Assembly: GCA_903881065.1 (NCBI GenBank)
Contig: CAIRRW010000528.1
Location: 1 to 7,280 of the forward strand
DNA length: 7,280 nt
Direction of reading: 5' to 3'
From: an uncultured Bacteroidota bacterium
Lineage (GTDB): Bacteria; Bacteroidota; Bacteroidia; 2-12-FULL-35-15
Positions 1 through 6,346 of the stretch are shown piece after piece. Positions within the stretch are counted from its first letter, which is position 1. Each line of letters begins with the position of its first letter. A program made the translations under genes and the position numbers. The notes under the pieces were generated by a model, which was not told the origin of the DNA, ran no database searches, and worked only from the letters and a program-made list of their open reading frames with translations.

Positions 1-134
1 AGGAAATTATACTTTTATAAAAAATAAATATAAAAGACTTCTTCTAAAGATTATTGGAATCGATAATATAATAAAAATATATCGCATTTATCTGCAATTA
101 GTATCTTTCTGCTAATATTTTCAAAAAAAATTCA
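1..134. other. AT-rich intergenic tail downstream of the carboxyltransferase
   Basis: This very AT-rich stretch follows the stop codon of the minus-strand carboxyltransferase gene. I see no convincing open reading frame, RNA gene or stable hairpin followed by a T-run, so no intrinsic terminator can be assigned. The window edge cuts it off, so whether a biotin carboxylase gene follows cannot be judged. Confidence 0.5.
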
Positions 135-1679
135 TTACAAAGGAATATTTCCGTGTTTCTTTTTAGGCAGTTTAGCAACTTTGTTTTTGAGCATACCAAA
201 TGCTTTAATTAATTTATCACGTGTGTCTTCTGGTTTTATTATTTCATCAACATATCCTCTTTCGGCAGCCCGGTAAGGATTTGCAAAATGCTGTATATAT
301 TCCTTTTCTTTCTCGGCAAGTTTTGCAACAGGGTCTTTAGCTGTAGCTATTTCATTTTTGAAAATAATTTCGGCAGCTCCTTTTGCGCCCATCACTGCTA
401 TTTCGGCTGATGGCCATGCATAATTCATATCTGCGCCAATGTGTTTGCTATTCATCACATCATAGGCTCCCCCATAAGCTTTACGAGTGATAACTGTAAC
501 TCTAGGCACTGTGGCTTCGCAGAAAGCATATAATAATTTTGCCCCATTAGTAATGATGCCATGCCACTCCTGGTCAGTACCTGGAAGAAAACCCGGTACA
601 TCTTCAAAGACTAAAAGCGGAATATTGAAGCTATCGCAAAAACGTACAAAGCGTGCAGCCTTGGTTGAGGAATTAATATCCAAAACCCCTGCAAGAAAAG
701 CAGGTTGGTTAGCAACAATACCTATACTCTTACCAGCTAATCGGGCAAAACCAACCACTATGTTCTCTGCAAAATTTTTATGAACCTCAAGAAACGATTC
801 GGTATCAATCACTCCATTAATTACATCTCTGATGTCGTAAGGTTGATTTGGATTTTCAGGAATAAGAGCATTTAACTCAGGGCGTTTTTCGTTTCCATTA
901 GTCTCGTATGCTACCGAAGGAGAATTCTCTTCGCAGTTTTGAGGCATATAACTCAACAATGCTTTTATATTATTGATACATTCTATTTCGTTTACGCAGG
1001 AGAAATGTGTAACTCCGGATTTAGTTGAATGTGTGGAAGCGCCTCCTAATTCTTCTGAAGTTACTTCTTCGTGCGTTACTGTTTTCACTACGTTTGGACC
1101 GGTAACAAACATGTATGAAGTATTTTCAACCATCATAATAAAGTCGGTAATGGCAGGAGAATATACTGCCCCGCCTGCGCAAGGCCCCATAATTGCAGAT
1201 AGTTGAGGCACTACGCCAGACGCTAAAGTGTTGCGATAAAATATATCGGCATACCCTCCCAATGAAACTACGCCTTCCTGGATACGTGCACCACCACTAT
1301 CATTTAATCCAATAACAGGTGCACCATTTTGCATTGCCAAATCCATTATTTTACAGATTTTCTCTGCGTGAGTTTCAGATAATGATCCGCCGAAGACAGT
1401 GAAGTCTTGTGAAAATACATATACCATTCTTCCGTTTATATTTCCAAAACCGGTAATAACTCCGTCACCCAAATATTTTTCACGCTCCAACCCAAATTCA
1501 TTAGAACGGTGTGTTACGAACATTCCTATCTCTTCAAATGTCCCTTCGTCCATTAAAAAGTGAATTCGTTCGCGAGCTGTAAGTTTTCCCTTTTTATGTT
1601 GGGAGTCAATTCTTTTTTTTCCTCCACCCAACTGTCCTTCTGCAATTTTTTCGTCTAATTCCTGAATCTTGTTTTTCAT
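135..1679 (-). CDS. pccB: Acyl-CoA carboxylase carboxyltransferase subunit, propionyl-CoA carboxylase beta type
   Basis: This subunit transfers carboxyl groups between biotin and an acyl-CoA, most likely propionyl-CoA to and from methylmalonyl-CoA, in the cytoplasm. At 514 residues it is full length for the family and has two crotonase-like halves. The N-terminal half has the GGARIQEG (about 129-136) and CAGGAVYSP (about 167-175) oxyanion-hole/CoA-binding motifs. The C-terminal half has FEDVPGFLPG (about 358-367) and KAYGGAYDVM (about 400-409), and the protein ends with the family-typical KKHGNIPL. D407 in YGGAYDVM appears to match the Asp that favours propionyl- over acetyl-CoA in Streptomyces PccB; this alignment is from memory. 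The ATG at 1679 gives the usual MKNKIQELDEK start; no Shine-Dalgarno is visible. The enzyme needs a biotin carboxylase and a biotin carrier, neither encoded in the window. A methylmalonyl-CoA decarboxylase alpha subunit or transcarboxylase 12S subunit is the main alternative, because these are close homologues. Confidence 0.93.
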   Translation of the reverse strand: MKNKIQELDEKIAEGQLGGGKKRIDSQHKKGKLTARERIHFLMDEGTFEEIGMFVTHRSNEFGLEREKYLGDGVITGFGNINGRMVYVFSQDFTVFGGSLSETHAEKICKIMDLAMQNGAPVIGLNDSGGARIQEGVVSLGGYADIFYRNTLASGVVPQLSAIMGPCAGGAVYSPAITDFIMMVENTSYMFVTGPNVVKTVTHEEVTSEELGGASTHSTKSGVTHFSCVNEIECINNIKALLSYMPQNCEENSPSVAYETNGNEKRPELNALIPENPNQPYDIRDVINGVIDTESFLEVHKNFAENIVVGFARLAGKSIGIVANQPAFLAGVLDINSSTKAARFVRFCDSFNIPLLVFEDVPGFLPGTDQEWHGIITNGAKLLYAFCEATVPRVTVITRKAYGGAYDVMNSKHIGADMNYAWPSAEIAVMGAKGAAEIIFKNEIATAKDPVAKLAEKEKEYIQHFANPYRAAERGYVDEIIKPEDTRDKLIKAFGMLKNKVAKLPKKKHGNIPL

Positions 1680-1720
1680 TCTAAATTATAATATGTTTGT
1701 TTCTGCTCTTATGAAGTTGT

Positions 1721-1728
1721 CAAAATTA
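1721..1728 (-). promoter_or_regulatory. Candidate Bacteroidota -7 promoter element for the carboxyltransferase gene
   Basis: Read on the minus strand this is TAATTTTG, a perfect match to the TAnnTTTG -7 consensus of Bacteroidota housekeeping promoters. It lies about 40 bp upstream of the ATG at 1679, in the 206 bp gap after recX. No clear -33 TTTG is visible at the right distance, so this rests on one box only. The rest of the gap (1680-1885) is AT-rich and shows nothing else I can support. Confidence 0.45.
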
Positions 1729-1885
1729 TAAAATATTGGTTTGCTAATTTTTTTATTTATGAAAGTTTTAATATTAATGGGAAGCTGTAATTTTAGTTTC
1801 ATTTAATTTATTTCAAAAGAAATCATCGCTTTCTTCCTTTTCAAAATAATTATTCAGTTAATAATCTCTGCATCATGTAAAGAGT

Positions 1886-2368
1886 TTACTCTTCCAGTTT
1901 CAATACATCCCAAATCAATTCCTGTTCAAAGCCGCGTGAAGCAATGTATTGAGCTATTTTATATTTCCGCTGATTATCCTTGCCGCCTTTTATTTCTTTT
2001 GATTTCTTGGCAATTAGTTCTTTTATTGTCCTCAGGTAATCCTTGTCGCTGATTTCCTGCATTGCTTTCTTGATGCAGTATTCGGATATCTTTCTTTTCT
2101 TAAGTTCAATCTTAATCTTTACTTTTCCCCATTTCTTAATCCTGAACTTTCCGCCTGCGTATGCTTTTGCAAAACGTTCTTCGTTCAAAAAGTTATCAGT
2201 GATAAGATTTGCAATTATGTTTTCGACATCAGTACTATACAATCCCCATTCATACAGCTTGTCACGCATTTCCTGCTGACACCGCTCCTGATAAGCGCAC
2301 GATTGCTGTGCTTTTAATAAAGCCTGCTGCGGATTAAGTTTCTTCTTCGGTTTACTTTCTTCAAACAT
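1886..2368 (-). CDS. recX: Regulatory protein RecX
   Basis: RecX proteins bind RecA filaments and modulate, usually inhibit, recombinase activity in DNA repair. The 160-residue length is normal for the family. The protein is almost all helical and basic, with the three-helix repeats expected of RecX. The diagnostic segment is NEERFAKAYAGGKFRIKKWG (about 62-81), followed by KIKIELKKRKIS, matching the family's D/E-RFA...K-x-G...I...EL-x-x-[KR] pattern. A C-terminal repeat, KYKIAQYIASRGFEQELIWDVL (about 135-156), ends the fold. The N-terminal KPKKK tail is a lineage-specific extension. The gene starts 37 bp after the DUF58 stop on the same strand, so it is probably co-transcribed with moxR and the DUF58 gene. 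recA is not in the window. The start is the first ATG after that stop, without a visible Shine-Dalgarno. Confidence 0.88.
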   Translation of the reverse strand: MFEESKPKKKLNPQQALLKAQQSCAYQERCQQEMRDKLYEWGLYSTDVENIIANLITDNFLNEERFAKAYAGGKFRIKKWGKVKIKIELKKRKISEYCIKKAMQEISDKDYLRTIKELIAKKSKEIKGGKDNQRKYKIAQYIASRGFEQELIWDVLKLEE

Positions 2369-2372
2369 AGCT

Positions 2373-2407
2373 AACTTATAAACTTACAAACTTTGAACTT
2401 ATAAACT
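2373..2407. repeat. Short direct repeat filling the DUF58-recX spacer
   Basis: The 12-mer AACTTATAAACT occurs exactly twice (2373-2384 and 2396-2407) with a 23 bp period. A partial copy, AACTTACAAACT, overlaps the first full copy at 2381-2392. The array takes up nearly the whole 37 bp gap and runs into the TAG stop of the DUF58 gene. It resembles the repeat in the next spacer (3756-3786). The function is unknown; it may be slippage-generated spacer DNA. Confidence 0.7.
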
Positions 2408-3740
2408 AAATTAGTCCTCTTGCCTTAAGCTCCAGATACTTATTAATAGTGTTAACCGAAAGTTTTTGCGGTGATGTAAGAATGCTTTGTATGCCATACT
2501 TCTCGAGCTCTTTTACAATTAACTTTTTCTCGTAAGCAAACTTCTCAGCAATTGTTTTATTATAAACTTCTTCGGTAGTTGTTGCCGGAGCATCAAGGAA
2601 GGTGCGTAGTTCGGTATTTTCGAAGAAGATGACTACAAGTAAATGATCTTTCGCTATGCGACGCAGGTATTTTATTTGTCGCTGCAAGCCTGATAAACTC
2701 TCGAAGTTGGTATAAAGCAACAACAGACTCCGTTGATTCACTTTTGTTTTGATGCTGGCATATAAGTGTTCGAAATTACTTTCGAGATAACCTGTTTTTT
2801 GATTATAAAGTAATTCAAGAATCTTCTGCAACTGTGCATTTCTCCTATCCGCAGGCAATATGGATTGCACTCGATTACTGAAACTTATTATACCTGCTTT
2901 GTCCTGTTTCAGCAATGCAATGTTCGAAATAACAAGTGATGAATTGATGGCATAGTCAAGCAGACTCAATCCTTCGAAAGGCATCCGCATTATTCTTCCC
3001 ATATCAATAACCGAATAAACCTGCTGCGATTTCTCGTCCTGATATTGATTAATCATCAGTTTATTCTTTCGTGCGGTGGCTTTCCAGTTGATGGTACGAT
3101 AATCATCACCTGCCACATATTCCTTTATCTGTTCGAATTCGGCATTGTTGCCGCGTCTTCGTATCTTCTTAATACCTGCATCGGTGAGCTGATTGGAGAT
3201 AGCAAGCAGTTCGTATTTCCGCATTTGCATGAACGACGGATAAACAGGAACTGTCATATCCTGCGAAAAACAATAACGTCGCTGAACAAAACCAATAGGA
3301 CTTTTCACAAATACATTTACTGCACCAAAGTTATATTCGCCACGCTTTACAGGACGAACATCATATTCTATAATCTTACTCTTTCCTGAATCTACATTCA
3401 GTTTGAATTCCTTATCGCGTATCTGAAACTGAAAAGGCAATTCATCAATCACAGTGATTCTTGTCGGGAATAAATAACGATTCTCGAGTACTATCTGCAC
3501 GGGGTTATCATCACCATTGGATAATTTATCAAGTGTATCTCGCCTTGCAAAGAAGCCATTTCTATTGGCAAACAGAATGACTGTATCAACAACAACCAGC
3601 GCAATAATAAAGATTAATGCATAATTGGCAATTGGATAAATGGCAGGGAAGAAGAAACCGAAAACCAATAAAACTACTTCAGCCGCTATAACATAGTATA
3701 GCAGATTTACAAAGTATATTGATTTAATAAATGATTTCAT
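2406..3740 (-). CDS. DUF58 domain membrane protein with vWA-like fold
   Basis: This is a DUF58 family protein of 444 residues, a usual partner of MoxR AAA+ ATPases. Two hydrophobic segments at about 11-31 and 38-57 anchor it in the inner membrane. A beta-rich region (about 80-165) follows, then the DUF58 signature at about 201-224, with EFEQIKEYVAGDDYRTINWK. A vWA-like domain begins near VYSVIDMGR (about 241-249). The metal site there is not the canonical DxSxS: D246 is followed by M-G-R, so classic MIDAS metal binding is doubtful, though D-x-G-R variants are common in DUF58. The exact role is unknown; MoxR-DUF58 pairs are thought to act in chaperone-like assembly or stress tolerance at the envelope. 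The gene lies 45 bp after moxR and 37 bp before recX, all on one strand. The start ATG precedes MKSFIKSIYF, directly before the first membrane segment. Confidence 0.88.
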   Translation of the reverse strand: MKSFIKSIYFVNLLYYVIAAEVVLLVFGFFFPAIYPIANYALIFIIALVVVDTVILFANRNGFFARRDTLDKLSNGDDNPVQIVLENRYLFPTRITVIDELPFQFQIRDKEFKLNVDSGKSKIIEYDVRPVKRGEYNFGAVNVFVKSPIGFVQRRYCFSQDMTVPVYPSFMQMRKYELLAISNQLTDAGIKKIRRRGNNAEFEQIKEYVAGDDYRTINWKATARKNKLMINQYQDEKSQQVYSVIDMGRIMRMPFEGLSLLDYAINSSLVISNIALLKQDKAGIISFSNRVQSILPADRRNAQLQKILELLYNQKTGYLESNFEHLYASIKTKVNQRSLLLLYTNFESLSGLQRQIKYLRRIAKDHLLVVIFFENTELRTFLDAPATTTEEVYNKTIAEKFAYEKKLIVKELEKYGIQSILTSPQKLSVNTINKYLELKARGLI

Positions 3741-3755
3741 TTTTAAGTGGAGACC

Positions 3756-3786
3756 AATGAACTGATAAACGAATGAACTATTAAAC
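3756..3786. repeat. Short tandem repeat filling the moxR-DUF58 spacer
   Basis: Two 15-mers in tandem with a 16 bp period, AATGAACTGATAAAC (3756-3770) and AATGAACTATTAAAC (3772-3786), agree at 13 of 15 positions. The second ends in the first base of the moxR TAG stop. The core GAACTGATAAAC differs by one base from GAACTTATAAAC in the DUF58-recX spacer, so both spacers seem to share one repeat unit. The function is unknown. Confidence 0.65.
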
Positions 3787-4763
3787 TACCTCGGCACTTC
3801 AATCTTTTCAATAATCTGTTTGATGATATCATTGGAAGTGATGCCTTCCATTTCCTTTTCAGGAGTGAGCATCACGCGGTGTTTGAGAACCGGAGTGGCT
3901 ACAAACTTTATATCATCAGGTGTAACAAAATCACGACCGCGCATGGCAGCAATCGCTTTGGAACTTGTGAGAATAGCCAGTGATGCACGAGGCGAAGCAC
4001 CAAGATACAATGAAGAATTATTACGTGTTTGATTTACAATCTTGGCGATGTACGAAATAAGATTGGCATCAATGTGTACCATGCTTACCTTCTCGCGATA
4101 TTCCTTTACCTGTGCAGCATTCATCACGCTGTCAACAGTATTTATATCAACAGTGTTTTTGCGGGCATGGTACTCGAAGATGATTTTTGTTTCATCTTCC
4201 AGTGATGGATAATCAACTTCTATTTTAAATAGGAATCTATCGAGTTGCGCTTCGGGCAAGCGATACGTGCCTTCCTGTTCAATTGGATTTTGTGTAGCGA
4301 GAACAATAAATGGCGCAGTTAGCGGATACGTTTTGCCATCCACCGTTATCTGCCGTTCTTCCATTGCTTCAAACAGGGCGCTCTGTGTCTTGGCAGGAGC
4401 GCGGTTTATCTCGTCTATCAATATTATATTGGAGAATAACGGTCCGGGTTTGAATTCGAAATCAGTTGTTTTTAAATTATAAATACTGGTACCTATTATA
4501 TCCGAAGGCATTAAATCGGGTGTGAACTGAATACGCGAAAAACCAACAGACATGGTGCGTGCAAGCAATTTAGCAGTGAGTGTTTTTGCAACACCGGGTA
4601 CGCCTTCTATCAATACATGTCCGTCGGCAAGGATGGCTGCTATCAGTAGTTCTATCATATCGTTTTGCCCGACAATGATTTTGTTTACTTCGTGCTTTAT
4701 TTTGCCTACTGCGAGTTGTAAGCCGGAGAGGTCGACGCGGTTTTGAAATATCTGTTCTTCCAT
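3786..4763 (-). CDS. moxR: MoxR family AAA+ ATPase
   Basis: This cytoplasmic AAA+ ATPase of the MoxR/RavA clade probably uses ATP hydrolysis to remodel or activate partner proteins, typically vWA or DUF58 proteins such as the next gene's product. All motifs are present in 325 residues. Walker A is GVPGVAKT at 54-61, with the V-A-K-T form typical of MoxR. Walker B is LIDEINR at about 115-121, sensor 1 is TQNP at about 157-160 (N159), and the candidate arginine finger is in LDRF near 176. The sensor 2 region is GASPRASLAI in the lid. The length is normal and the gene looks intact. It is first in a likely three-gene operon with the DUF58 gene and recX. The ATG at 4763 fits the family N-terminus and lies 24 bp downstream of a candidate promoter element. 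The natural substrate cannot be read from sequence. Confidence 0.94.
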   Translation of the reverse strand: MEEQIFQNRVDLSGLQLAVGKIKHEVNKIIVGQNDMIELLIAAILADGHVLIEGVPGVAKTLTAKLLARTMSVGFSRIQFTPDLMPSDIIGTSIYNLKTTDFEFKPGPLFSNIILIDEINRAPAKTQSALFEAMEERQITVDGKTYPLTAPFIVLATQNPIEQEGTYRLPEAQLDRFLFKIEVDYPSLEDETKIIFEYHARKNTVDINTVDSVMNAAQVKEYREKVSMVHIDANLISYIAKIVNQTRNNSSLYLGASPRASLAILTSSKAIAAMRGRDFVTPDDIKFVATPVLKHRVMLTPEKEMEGITSNDIIKQIIEKIEVPR

Positions 4764-4786
4764 ATAGTATATTGTTGAGTTGTTTT

Positions 4787-4794
4787 CAAAAGTA
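4787..4794 (-). promoter_or_regulatory. Candidate Bacteroidota -7 promoter element for moxR
   Basis: On the minus strand this reads TACTTTTG, a perfect match to TAnnTTTG, ending 23 bp before the moxR ATG. The following bases, AAAAC, resemble the ACAAC after the carboxyltransferase element. No good -33 box is evident upstream. The short leader without a Shine-Dalgarno fits Bacteroidota. Confidence 0.45.
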
Positions 4795-5037
4795 CATATT
4801 TAATTGTATACTTTATATGGAGAGATTTTTATTATTGCTCTTCTTGTACTTTCAAATGGGAAGAATGCCATAACCTCTATTGATCGAATTTCTACCTTCT
4901 TTTCTTTGATAGAGGGATTTGATGTGGAATAATGAAAAAGGAAACTGAAATAGATTTACTATAATGCAAGATTACTCCCGATAAATTTTTATTGAAATGA
5001 ACTGAATCAAATTAACAATGATAGAAATCACAATTGC
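4795..5037. other. Intergenic region between the receiver-Crp gene and moxR
   Basis: I see no supportable gene here. The main structure is a 7 bp inverted repeat, CCTCTAT (4874-4880) and ATAGAGG (4909-4915), with a 28-base loop and no T-run, so it is not a convincing terminator. No clear terminator for the receiver-Crp gene is visible after its stop at 5038. Confidence 0.5.
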
Positions 5038-6099
5038 CTAATTTTTCATTGACTCTAGTTTCTTAAGATTGAGAATGGTTATAGTACCATTATTGGTTTC
5101 TATCAACCCTTCTTCTCTAAAGTCGGTAAGGTTTCTGCTAACTGATTCAGGTGAAATTCCTGATAATGAAGAAATGTTTTCACGTAGTAGTGTAAATGAT
5201 AATTCATCGCTGCTATTCTCCTGATATTTTTTTGAAACATATATTATAGCTTCTGCGACACGTTTTCTGGCTGAATCATATGCAAGTTGCAATAGTTTTT
5301 CCTCCGCTTCAGAAAAATTGTTCGACATCATTTTAATAAATGTAATTGCTATTTCCTGATTAGAATGTAATAGCGCGAAAAATTCATCACTTGGAATAAG
5401 GGCAACTTCCGCATTATCGATAGCCATAGCTGATTCTTTATGTTTCGAATTTTCTAATAATGGCAAATAACCTAGAAAATCTCCTTCTTTTAAAATCTCC
5501 ACGATAAATTCCTTGCCGGATTCGTTCGATTTGAATAACTTTATTTTTCCTGAAATTATAAAGTACACAAAACTTGGAGAATCACCCTCCATAAACAACA
5601 TATCCTTTTTTCTTATCTTCTTTACTTTCCTATTCTCCGACAACATACTTACTCCTTTCTTGTTTTTGGCTTCGTTGTATAACTCATTTAACCCTGTTAT
5701 ATTATTTTCGAAATAGTCTCGTCTTCTTTTATTCTTTGTGAGTCTGGCAGAAACAACTCTCAGTAGGTCAGTTCCATTAAATGGTTTTGTTAAATAATCA
5801 TCTGCACCTAAATCCATTCCTTTTCTAAAATCAGCTTTTTCCGATTTGGCAGTAATAAATACAAATGGAGTTCCAGCAAGTTCGGGTATGTTTTCCGTTG
5901 CTCGCAACACTCCATAACCATCCAGTACAGGCATCATAATATCACATAATATCAAATCAGGTTTGTTTTTGTGTGCCAATTCCAATCCTTCTTTACCATT
6001 CGTTGCAGTAATAACTTCGTATCCTGCTATTTCGAGTAATTCTGTTGTGTTATCAAGTAAATCAGCATTATCTTCTATAATAAGTATCTTGTTTTTCAT
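5038..6099 (-). CDS. Response regulator fused to a Crp/Fnr-family DNA-binding protein
   Basis: This is a predicted phosphorylation-controlled transcription factor of 353 residues. The N-terminal receiver (1 to about 122) has the acidic pair E9/D10, phospho-acceptor D53 in LILCDIMMP, T83 and K105 in TKPF. A linker (about 123-155) leads to a cyclic-nucleotide-type beta-roll (about 156-245), a dimerisation helix (about 250-290) and a Crp-type winged helix-turn-helix (about 300-345). The phosphate-binding cassette is degenerate: GDFLGYLPLL lacks the Glu and KESA lacks the Arg that bind cAMP in Crp. There are no cysteines outside the receiver, so an FNR-type Fe-S cluster is excluded. The recognition helix has E318, S321 and R322 in PESVSR, like FNR's E-x-x-S-R. 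It follows a terminator and a region with Crp/Fnr-type palindromes, so autoregulation is plausible. Its kinase is probably the one at the right edge. The ATG at 6099 gives the typical receiver start MKNKILIIEDN. Confidence 0.92.
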   Translation of the reverse strand: MKNKILIIEDNADLLDNTTELLEIAGYEVITATNGKEGLELAHKNKPDLILCDIMMPVLDGYGVLRATENIPELAGTPFVFITAKSEKADFRKGMDLGADDYLTKPFNGTDLLRVVSARLTKNKRRRDYFENNITGLNELYNEAKNKKGVSMLSENRKVKKIRKKDMLFMEGDSPSFVYFIISGKIKLFKSNESGKEFIVEILKEGDFLGYLPLLENSKHKESAMAIDNAEVALIPSDEFFALLHSNQEIAITFIKMMSNNFSEAEEKLLQLAYDSARKRVAEAIIYVSKKYQENSSDELSFTLLRENISSLSGISPESVSRNLTDFREEGLIETNNGTITILNLKKLESMKN

Positions 6100-6153
6100 G
6101 ATGGTTTATTTTTCAATTATCATTTATTCTGACTATTGTTTGAAATTCAACTG

Positions 6154-6161
6154 CAAGATTA
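6154..6161 (-). promoter_or_regulatory. Weak candidate -7 promoter element for the receiver-Crp gene
   Basis: On the minus strand this is TAATCTTG, one mismatch from TAnnTTTG, about 55 bp upstream of the ATG at 6099. If transcription starts about 6149, the palindrome centred at 6190.5 would sit near -41.5, the usual place for activation by Crp/Fnr proteins. This is inference from one imperfect box. Confidence 0.25.
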
Positions 6162-6183
6162 GAGATTAATATCATGCTGAGTA

Positions 6184-6197
6184 ATGATTCACATCAC
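6184..6197. promoter_or_regulatory. Candidate Fnr-type operator (ATGAT-N4-ATCAC)
   Basis: The sequence ATGAT-TCAC-ATCAC matches the FNR consensus TTGAT-N4-ATCAA at 8 of 10 half-site positions, with the exact spacing. Its centre is 91 bp upstream of the ATG of the receiver-Crp gene, whose recognition helix has the FNR-type E-x-x-S-R residues. The natural reading is autoregulation, but short AT-rich palindromes also arise by chance. Confidence 0.4.
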
Positions 6198-6213
6198 CGA
6201 TTACTTAAGAATT

Positions 6214-6233
6214 GTAGTGATATTGGTCACTAC
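6214..6233. promoter_or_regulatory. Candidate Crp/Fnr-family operator: perfect 7 bp inverted repeat
   Basis: GTAGTGA (6214-6220) and TCACTAC (6227-6233) are perfect inverted repeats around a 6-base spacer, TATTGG. The inner AGTGA-N6-TCACT has the geometry of the Crp consensus TGTGA-N6-TCACA. In FNR register it reads GTGAT-N4-GTCAC, sharing the GTGAT half-site with the palindrome 33 bp closer to the gene. It lies 124 bp upstream of the receiver-Crp start codon. Confidence 0.5.
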
Positions 6234-6302
6234 TTTATCAATAAACGTTCTCCCCAAACAAGCGACTGAGTTCCCAAAAATAAAGTAATTCTAACGTTGG
6301 CA

Positions 6303-6336
6303 CCCTTCTCCCTTTTTGCAAGGGGAAGGGCAGGGG
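6303..6336. repeat. REP-like palindromic hairpin repeat
   Basis: An 11 bp stem is formed by CCCTTC plus CCCTT (6303-6314, with a bulged T at 6309) and AAGGG plus GAAGGG (6320-6330), with a TTTGC loop. A GC-rich tail, CAGGGG, follows. It stands out sharply from the AT-rich surroundings. Hairpins of this style, C/T-rich arm, short loop, G/A-rich arm and a GGCAGGGG-type tail, are as I recall dispersed in many bacterial genomes. There is no T-run on either side, so it is not a standard terminator. That it is multicopy here is an inference. Confidence 0.55.
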
Positions 6337-6346
6337 ATAAGATCTC

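Noticed and set aside
487..783. Plus-strand open frame inside the carboxyltransferase gene
   Set aside because: Its product has no recognisable features and it lies wholly antisense to a strongly conserved gene. The same holds for other plus-strand frames, such as 973-1206, 3045-3389, 3820-4032 and 5513-5716.
1877..1892. Small palindrome AAGAGT-TT-ACTCTT over the recX stop codon
   Set aside because: The loop would be too tight, the stem is short and no T-run follows, so it is not a supportable terminator.
4874..4915. Inverted repeat CCTCTAT/ATAGAGG as a terminator
   Set aside because: The loop is 28 bases long, the stem only 7 bp and no T-run follows on either strand.
5038..6099. Oxygen-sensing Fe-S FNR protein
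   Set aside because: The Crp-like part has no cysteines; the only cysteine is C52 in the receiver, next to the phospho-acceptor.
6303..6330. REP-like hairpin as an intrinsic terminator
   Set aside because: No T-run follows on either strand, and a clear terminator for the receiver gene already lies at 6347-6386.
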